Assembly: GCA_041913505.1 (NCBI GenBank) | Contig: JAYSFC010000174.1 | Coordinates: forward strand, 1 to 5,112 | Direction of reading: 5' to 3' | Source: JAYSFC01 sp041913505 | GTDB taxonomy: Bacteria; Pseudomonadota; Gammaproteobacteria; Burkholderiales; Burkholderiaceae_C | DNA: 5,112 nt | Shown here: positions 1 through 3,028 of the stretch, one piece after another | Layout of the letters: every line of letters begins with the position of its first letter | Position numbering within the stretch: position 1 is the first letter of the stretch | Position numbers and translations under genes: made by a program | Notes under the pieces: model-generated | The model's database searches: none | Seen by the model: only the letters and a program-made list of their open reading frames with translations | What the model was told of the DNA's origin: nothing

Positions 1-72
1 CCCAGTAATTTACCCAGGCTGGAGCAGCAGCGGAGACTTTTTCAGCATTGCCTTAACAAGAAAACGATCGCA

Positions 73-129
73 CTGCCTTGCAAGGGGCAGGGTGTCGGAC
101 GCCTGTGCGCTGCAAGGCAGATGCCTTGC
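73..129. repeat. Cluster of TGCCTTGC direct and inverted repeats
   Basis: CTGCCTTGCA at 73-82 is exactly complementary in inverted orientation to TGCAAGGCAG at 111-120. The second arm is also half of a tighter dyad, GCAAGGCA (112-119) and TGCCTTGC (122-129), separated by two bases. TGCCTTGC therefore occurs directly at 74-81 and 122-129 and inverted at 112-119. CCTTGCAAGG at 76-85 is itself a perfect palindrome, and TGCCTT also occurs at 49-54. The arrangement could be a multi-site operator or competing RNA hairpins in a leader. No T-tract follows, so it is not a standard terminator. The repeats are seen directly; any function is inference. Confidence 0.6.
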
Positions 130-160
130 CAGCGCGGGAACTTCGCGCGTCCAGCCGTAT

Positions 161-186
161 CGTTTCAAAAAATTTGAATCGAAACG
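161..186. promoter_or_regulatory. Overlapping AT-rich dyads upstream of b561
   Basis: Two perfect dyads share this stretch. The inner one is TTCAAA (164-169), three A residues, then TTTGAA (173-178). The outer one is CGTTTC (161-166) and GAAACG (181-186) with 14 bases between. Their centres differ by 2.5 bases, so they are alternatives and not one long stem. They lie about 100 bp before the b561 start, inside the most AT-rich part of the upstream region, which fits a regulator-binding or promoter-proximal site. I do not recognise the regulator. Confidence 0.35.
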
Positions 187-277
187 TCAATCCGGCTGAA
201 CCTAGCGCCGCGGGCCGATTCCTACACTGCCGTCACCGTTTGCTGCGGCACCGTCCGCCTCTTTGTTTCGGCCCCTG

Positions 278-847
278 ATGTCCTCTGCCACCCCCTCCTC
301 CGCCCCCGCCCGCTACACCCCCACGGCCATGCTGCTGCACTGGGTGCTGGGCCTGGCCCTCATCGGGCTGTTTGGCCTGGGCCTGTACATGAAGGGCCTG
401 CCGTTCTCGCCGCTGCGCCTGAAGCTCTACAACTGGCACAAATGGGCCGGCGTGGCACTGCTCACGCTGTCCGCACTGCGGCTGCTGTGGCGCGCCACCC
501 ACCGCCCGCCCCAGCTGCCCGCCACGGTGGAAAACGCCATGCCGCGCTGGCAGCGCGCCGCGCACCATGCCACGCACCATGCGCTGTATGTGCTGTTCTT
601 CGCCGTGCCGCTGATCGGCTGGGCGTACAGCTCGGCGGCAGGCTTTCCCATCGTGTTCCTGGGCCAGTGGCAGTTGCCCGACTTCGTGCCCGCCAGCCAC
701 GATCTCGCCGAGGCCATCAAGCCCTGGCATGAACTCAGCGCCTATGCGATGGCAGCGCTCGTGTTGATGCACGTGGGCGCAGCCCTCAAGCACCAGTGGA
801 TCGACCGCGACAGCCTGCTCACGCGCATGCTGCCCACACGCCGCTGA
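278..847 (+). CDS. Cytochrome b561 family di-heme membrane protein
   Basis: This 189-residue integral inner-membrane cytochrome belongs to the prokaryotic b561 family (E. coli CybB/YceJ type). Four hydrophobic segments are visible at about 17-37, 52-71, 98-118 and 151-171. Each heme-ligand position of the family has a candidate histidine: H21 (LLHW), H54 (NWHKW), H151 (WHE) and H165 (LMHVG). The 14-residue spacing between the last two matches CybB. The family binds two b-type hemes and moves electrons between the membrane quinone pool and the periplasmic side; E. coli CybB is described as a superoxide:ubiquinone oxidoreductase. The length is normal. I chose ATG 278; an in-frame TTG at 263 would add five residues. 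Neither has a clear Shine-Dalgarno sequence. The next gene begins 32 bases after the stop, and the order b561 then YceI matches E. coli yceJ-yceI, so co-transcription is likely. The exact electron donor is unknown. Confidence 0.92.
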   Translation: MSSATPSSAPARYTPTAMLLHWVLGLALIGLFGLGLYMKGLPFSPLRLKLYNWHKWAGVALLTLSALRLLWRATHRPPQLPATVENAMPRWQRAAHHATHHALYVLFFAVPLIGWAYSSAAGFPIVFLGQWQLPDFVPASHDLAEAIKPWHELSAYAMAALVLMHVGAALKHQWIDRDSLLTRMLPTRR

Positions 848-879
848 TTCCCTCTTTCACCTTGCACAACCCGCAACCC

Positions 880-1452
880 ATGAAGCTGCATTCCCTTATC
901 GGCCTGGCCTTCGCCGGCGCCACCCTCCTGGCCGGCCAGCCGGCCCTGGCCCAGCAGAAACTCGTGCCCGCGCAAAGCGAAGTGCTGTTCACGGCGCGCC
1001 AGATGGGCGTGCCGCTCGATGGCCGCTTCAAGAAGTTCGATGCGCAGCTCGCCTTCGATCCCGCCAAGCCCGAAACGAGCCGCATCCAGTTCACCGTGGA
1101 CACGGGCAGCGCCACCCTGGGCGCGCGCGAGACCGACGCCGAGCTGCCCAAGGCCCCGTGGTTCAACGTGCCCCAGTTCCCGCAGGCCTCGTTCAAGTCC
1201 AGCAGCGTGAAGGCGCTGGGCGGCGGCAAGTTCGAGGTGGCCGGCAAGCTCACCATCAAGGGCACGGCGCGCGACGTGGTGGTGCCCGTGACGCTCGCAC
1301 AGGCCAATGGCACAACCACGGCCACCGGCGCGTTCGCACTCAAGCGCCTGCAGTTCAAGATCGGCGAGAACGAATGGGCCGACACGTCCATGGTCGCCGA
1401 CGAAGTGCAGGTCAAGTTCAAGCTCGCGCTCACGGGCGTGAACAAGCTCTGA
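880..1452 (+). CDS. YceI family periplasmic protein (cysteine-free paralogue)
   Basis: This is a 190-residue secreted protein of the YceI family, a lipocalin-like beta-barrel that binds polyisoprenoid or quinone-like lipids. A Sec signal peptide is clear: MKLH, a hydrophobic core, and an ALA cleavage site after residue 24, leaving QQKLV at the mature N-terminus. Family features include the opening strands with SEVLFTARQMGVPLDGRF (33-50), an aspartate/glycine-rich middle (FTVDTGSATLG), FPQASFKS (100-107) and the GKLTIKGTARDVVVPV strand pair (122-137). The frame is open upstream to 796, overlapping b561, but the signal peptide fixes the start at 880. No clear ribosome binding site precedes it, so translation may be coupled to b561. 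It has no cysteine, and QMGVP replaces the histidine-containing segment seen in the next gene, so it belongs to a different subgroup. The family call is secure; the ligand is not known. Confidence 0.9.
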   Translation: MKLHSLIGLAFAGATLLAGQPALAQQKLVPAQSEVLFTARQMGVPLDGRFKKFDAQLAFDPAKPETSRIQFTVDTGSATLGARETDAELPKAPWFNVPQFPQASFKSSSVKALGGGKFEVAGKLTIKGTARDVVVPVTLAQANGTTTATGAFALKRLQFKIGENEWADTSMVADEVQVKFKLALTGVNKL

Positions 1453-1481
1453 TCCCCTTCCCCCTGTTTTCAACCCACCCC

Positions 1482-1488
1482 GAGGAGA
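1482..1488 (+). promoter_or_regulatory. Strong Shine-Dalgarno of the second YceI gene
   Basis: GAGGAGA lies nine bases before the ATG at 1498 and fixes that start. It contrasts with the two genes before it in the cluster, which have no recognisable site. This suggests the second YceI protein is translated independently and perhaps more strongly. The 45-base gap from 1453 to 1497 otherwise shows no promoter or terminator. Confidence 0.75.
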
Positions 1489-1497
1489 TAGTTCTTC

Positions 1498-2073
1498 ATG
1501 CGCACCCCCCTGTTCGCCCTGGCCGCTGCCGCCACCCTTGCCGCCGGCGCGGCCCATGCTGAAATGGCCACCTACGCCATCGATCCCACGCACACCTTCG
1601 TGACGTTCGAGATCGGCCACTTCGGCGCCTCGACGAACCGCGGCCGCTTCGACAAGAAGGAAGGCACGGTGCAGTTCGACCGCGCGGGCAAGGCCGGCAA
1701 GGTGGAAATCGCCATCGACACGACCTCGGTGAACACCGGCACGGCCCCGTTCAACCAGCACCTGCAAAGCAACGAGCTGTTTGACGCCGCCAAGTACCCC
1801 ACGATCAAGTTCGTGTCCGACAAGTTCCACTTCAACGGCGACAAGGTCACCGAAGTGGCCGGCCAGCTCACGCTGCTGGGCAAGACCCAGCCCGTGACGC
1901 TCAAGGCCACGCAGTTCAACTGCTACCAGAGCCCCATGCTCAAGCGCGAAGTGTGCGGCGGCGACTTCGAAACCACCATCGACCGCACGGCCTTCGGCAT
2001 GAACTACGGCGTGGACTGGGGCTTCCCCAAGAACGTGCGCCTCGTGGTGCAGGTCGAGGCAGTCAAGCAGTAA
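1498..2073 (+). CDS. YceI family periplasmic lipid-binding protein
   Basis: This 191-residue exported protein is a classical YceI-family member. An alanine-rich signal peptide ends in AHA at residue 21, leaving EMATYAIDPTHTFVTFEIG as the start of the mature chain. The hallmark order is present: the ID-x-x-H-T first strand, the GHFG...GRF segment (40-51), a long middle region with NTGTAPFNQHLQSNELFD (79-96) and YPTIKF (100-105), then LTLLGKTQPVTL (124-135). Cysteines C142 and C153 flank a loop before GGDFETTIDRTAFGM and could form a periplasmic disulfide. The family is an eight-stranded barrel with a hydrophobic pocket for isoprenoid chains; E. coli YceI is periplasmic and induced by high pH. 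It is probably the last gene of the b561 cluster, since a terminator follows 22 bases after the stop. Its precise ligand cannot be read from sequence. Confidence 0.94.
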   Translation: MRTPLFALAAAATLAAGAAHAEMATYAIDPTHTFVTFEIGHFGASTNRGRFDKKEGTVQFDRAGKAGKVEIAIDTTSVNTGTAPFNQHLQSNELFDAAKYPTIKFVSDKFHFNGDKVTEVAGQLTLLGKTQPVTLKATQFNCYQSPMLKREVCGGDFETTIDRTAFGMNYGVDWGFPKNVRLVVQVEAVKQ

Positions 2074-2095
2074 GCTTCCGGCGCTCCCCATCCCA

Positions 2096-2128
2096 CCCGC
2101 GCGGCCCGCAAAGGCCCCGCGGGTTTTT
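2096..2128 (+). terminator. Intrinsic terminator of the b561-YceI cluster
   Basis: An 11-bp GC-rich stem pairs 2096-2106 with 2113-2123, with a single C-C mismatch and a six-base loop CGCAAA. It is followed directly by TTTTT at 2124-2128. It sits 22 bases after the YceI stop codon and separates this cluster from the VOC gene. There is no matching T-tract for the opposite strand, so it looks one-directional. Confidence 0.88.
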
Positions 2129-2152
2129 CGTTGGCGCCTGCCCGGCCACATC

Positions 2153-2194
2153 CTTGATGCGAAATCAAGATTAACCTAACGTAAATCAATTACG
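2153..2194. promoter_or_regulatory. Operator-like dyads before the VOC gene
   Basis: CTTGATGCGAAATCAAG at 2153-2169 is a 6-bp dyad with a five-base spacer. CGTAA-ATCAA-TTACG at 2180-2194 is a second dyad. AAATCAA recurs at 2162 and 2183, exactly 21 bases apart, which places the copies on the same DNA face. With the predicted start of transcription near 2212, the first dyad is centred near -50 and the second near -25. That is typical for a regulator contacting both an upstream and a promoter-proximal site, as LysR-type proteins do (the first dyad fits T-N11-A). The dyads are seen; the regulator is inferred, and no regulator gene is in the window. Confidence 0.45.
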
Positions 2195-2199
2195 AATAG

Positions 2200-2205
2200 T
2201 ACAAT
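2200..2205 (+). promoter_or_regulatory. -10 element of the VOC gene promoter
   Basis: TACAAT matches the sigma-70 -10 consensus at five of six positions. It lies in the most AT-rich stretch of the window, 27 bases before the start codon, giving a leader of roughly 20 bases. No good -35 is found at 16-18 bases upstream (2177-2182 is TAACGT); TTAACC at 2171-2176 is too far away. A promoter with a poor -35 and nearby dyads suggests an activator-dependent gene. Confidence 0.55.
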
Positions 2206-2219
2206 TTCTACTCCCATCC

Positions 2220-2225
2220 AAGGAG
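2220..2225 (+). promoter_or_regulatory. Shine-Dalgarno of the VOC gene
   Basis: AAGGAG is placed seven bases before the ATG at 2233, an optimal distance, and supports that start. Confidence 0.8.
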
Positions 2226-2232
2226 CCAACCC

Positions 2233-2862
2233 ATGAACGCCGTCCTGCAAGCCTCCGCGCTCGCCAGCCTGCCCGCACCCGCGGCCATCCAGCAGCTGCA
2301 CCACTATGCCTACAAGGCCCGCGACGCCGAGGAAACGCGCCATTTCTACGAGGACATCCTGGGCCTGCCGCTCTACCACATCATCCAGAGCGACTACGTG
2401 CCCAGCACGGGCGAATACTGCCCCTACACCCACTTCTTCTTCCGCCTGCAGGACGGCTCGTTCATCGCCTTCTTCGACCTCGGTGACGACGTGAAGGCCG
2501 AGCCCTCGCCCAACACGCCGCTGTGGGTCAACCACATCGCCTTCCGCGTGAACACGGTGCAGGAACTCGAGAACACCAAGCAGCGCCTGCAGGCCCATGG
2601 CGTGGAGGTACTCGGCGTGACCGACCACCACATCTTCAAGAGCATCTATTTCTTCGACCCCAACGGCATCCGCCTGGAGCTGTCGGCCCAGCTCGCCAAC
2701 GAGGAGCAGATGGCCAAGGACAGCACCATCGCCCACCAGCGCTTGGCCGAGTGGACGGCGCGCAAGCAGCAGTGGCGCCAGGAGCGTGCCGCGGGCAAGG
2801 CCAGCGAGCCGCTCAAGCCCCAGACCAACGACCGGCCCGAGTTCGTGCCGGGCAAGGCCTGA
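2233..2862 (+). CDS. VOC superfamily protein (glyoxalase / extradiol dioxygenase-like)
   Basis: This is a 209-residue cytoplasmic protein of the vicinal oxygen chelate superfamily. Two beta-alpha-beta-beta-beta modules are visible. Module one begins IQQLHHYAYKARDAEETRHFYEDILGL (from residue 19) and closes with FFFRLQDGSFIAFFDL (68-83). Module two begins VNHIAFRV (99-106) and ends SIYFFDPNGIRLEL (137-150). The likely metal ligands are H24 (or H23), H101 and E149, a 2-His-1-carboxylate set as in type I extradiol dioxygenases and related glyoxalase-fold enzymes. KSIYFFDPNGIRLEL is close to the dioxygenase signature, but the protein is shorter than two-domain ring-cleaving enzymes, so the substrate is open. 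Residues from about 155 to 209 form a charged, Gln/Lys/Arg/Pro-rich tail outside the fold, probably flexible. The start is supported by AAGGAG seven bases upstream. It appears to be a single-gene unit, with a terminator before it and a new promoter after it. A bleomycin-resistance role is possible but not supported. Confidence 0.88.
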   Translation: MNAVLQASALASLPAPAAIQQLHHYAYKARDAEETRHFYEDILGLPLYHIIQSDYVPSTGEYCPYTHFFFRLQDGSFIAFFDLGDDVKAEPSPNTPLWVNHIAFRVNTVQELENTKQRLQAHGVEVLGVTDHHIFKSIYFFDPNGIRLELSAQLANEEQMAKDSTIAHQRLAEWTARKQQWRQERAAGKASEPLKPQTNDRPEFVPGKA

Positions 2863-2917
2863 TTGCTCCTGTTTAGATAGCAATCAACACCCGTGCGACA
2901 AGCGCAGGGCCGCTGCC
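2860..2917. repeat. Probable degenerate copy of a dispersed intergenic repeat
   Basis: TGATTGCT (2860-2867, including the stop codon of the VOC gene) is perfectly complementary to AGCAATCA (2879-2886), with an 11-base loop. It is followed by ACAAGCGCAGGGCC (2898-2911). The order of a GCTCCTGTTT-like segment, ATAGC, then ACAAGCGC and a GGCC end resembles a short repeat that I recall in many intergenic regions of Comamonadaceae genomes. The left GCGCTTG-like arm seems lost here. No T-tract follows the hairpin, so it is at best a weak terminator for the VOC gene. The hairpin is seen; membership of a repeat family rests on memory. Confidence 0.45.
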
Positions 2918-2934
2918 GGGCTTGAACCTGGGCG

Positions 2935-2962
2935 CCGCCCGCCCCAGCGCGGGGGTGGGCGG
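2935..2962. repeat. GC-rich hairpin abutting the valS -10 element
   Basis: CCGCCCGCCCC (2935-2945) pairs with GGGGTGGGCGG (2952-2962) around the loop AGCGCG, with one G-T wobble in eleven pairs. It is followed directly by TAAAAT. It could terminate read-through from the VOC gene, although it lacks a T-tract, or simply occupy the place of a -35 element in the valS promoter. Confidence 0.4.
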
Positions 2963-2968
2963 TAAAAT
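2963..2968 (+). promoter_or_regulatory. -10 element of the valS promoter
   Basis: TAAAAT matches the sigma-70 -10 consensus at five of six positions and is the only such site in the gap before valS. Transcription would start near 2975, giving a leader of about 55 bases. No -35 match exists at normal spacing because the upstream DNA is the GC hairpin at 2935-2962; TTGAAC at 2922-2927 is too distant. Confidence 0.5.
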
Positions 2969-2993
2969 CGAGCCAATCCGTCATCCATCCACC

Positions 2994-3020
2994 AGACGGC
3001 ATCCCCCGGGATGCCGTTTT
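2994..3020 (+). terminator. Terminator-like hairpin in the valS leader
   Basis: ACGGCATCCC (2996-3005) is perfectly complementary to GGGATGCCGT (3008-3017). Two further pairs, one of them a G-U, are possible at the base (2994-2995 with 3018-3019). The 3' side runs into TTTT (3017-3020), and the valS ATG follows eight bases later. Because it lies downstream of the predicted valS promoter, it would be transcribed in the leader and could act as an attenuator or limit ribosome access. It could also end transcripts coming from upstream if valS used a promoter not seen here. There is no leader peptide with valine codons between 2975 and 2996. Confidence 0.6.
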
Positions 3021-3028
3021 CATTTGCC

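Larger units (their letters stand above)
1..277. other. Non-coding upstream region of the b561 operon
   Basis: No convincing gene is visible here. Two forward frames stay open from the left edge (frame 1 to a TGA at 175, frame 2 to a TGA at 197). Their third codon positions are not GC-rich, unlike every real gene in this window, and the translations resemble no family I know, so I treat them as chance. A downstream end of an upstream gene cannot be fully excluded because the window starts here. The stretch is less GC-rich than its surroundings and contains the repeat cluster at 73-129 and the dyads at 161-186, so it probably carries the promoter for the gene at 278. I could not place a well-spaced -35/-10 pair. 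TACACT at 223-228 is a possible -10 without a matching -35. Confidence 0.6.

Noticed and set aside
137..164. ECF sigma-factor promoter (GGAAC ... CGTT)
   Set aside because: The spacing between the two elements is 19 bases, longer than the 16-17 typical for such promoters, and other pairings in the region fit no better.
78..278. A 66-codon + strand frame upstream of b561
   Set aside because: It has no Shine-Dalgarno sequence, starts at a rare start codon inside the repeat cluster and gives an arginine-rich sequence without family resemblance. It ends by overlapping the b561 start.
796..879. Upstream extension of the first YceI frame into b561
   Set aside because: The signal peptide begins at the ATG at 880. 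Starting earlier would bury it behind about 28 residues of out-of-frame b561 sequence.
742..2151. A 469-codon open frame on the - strand across both YceI genes
   Set aside because: Same cause: codon bias of the + strand genes suppresses antisense stops. It spans two genes, their gap and the terminator, and shows no recognisable domain.
2154..2168. FNR/ANR-type site (TTGAT...ATCAA)
   Set aside because: The half-sites match well but are five bases apart, whereas the family needs four, so the second half-site is out of register. I kept it only as a generic dyad.
2233..2862. Calling the VOC gene a bleomycin-resistance protein or a specific catechol dioxygenase
   Set aside because: The fold and probable metal ligands are visible, but nothing fixes the substrate, and no aromatic degradation genes are nearby.
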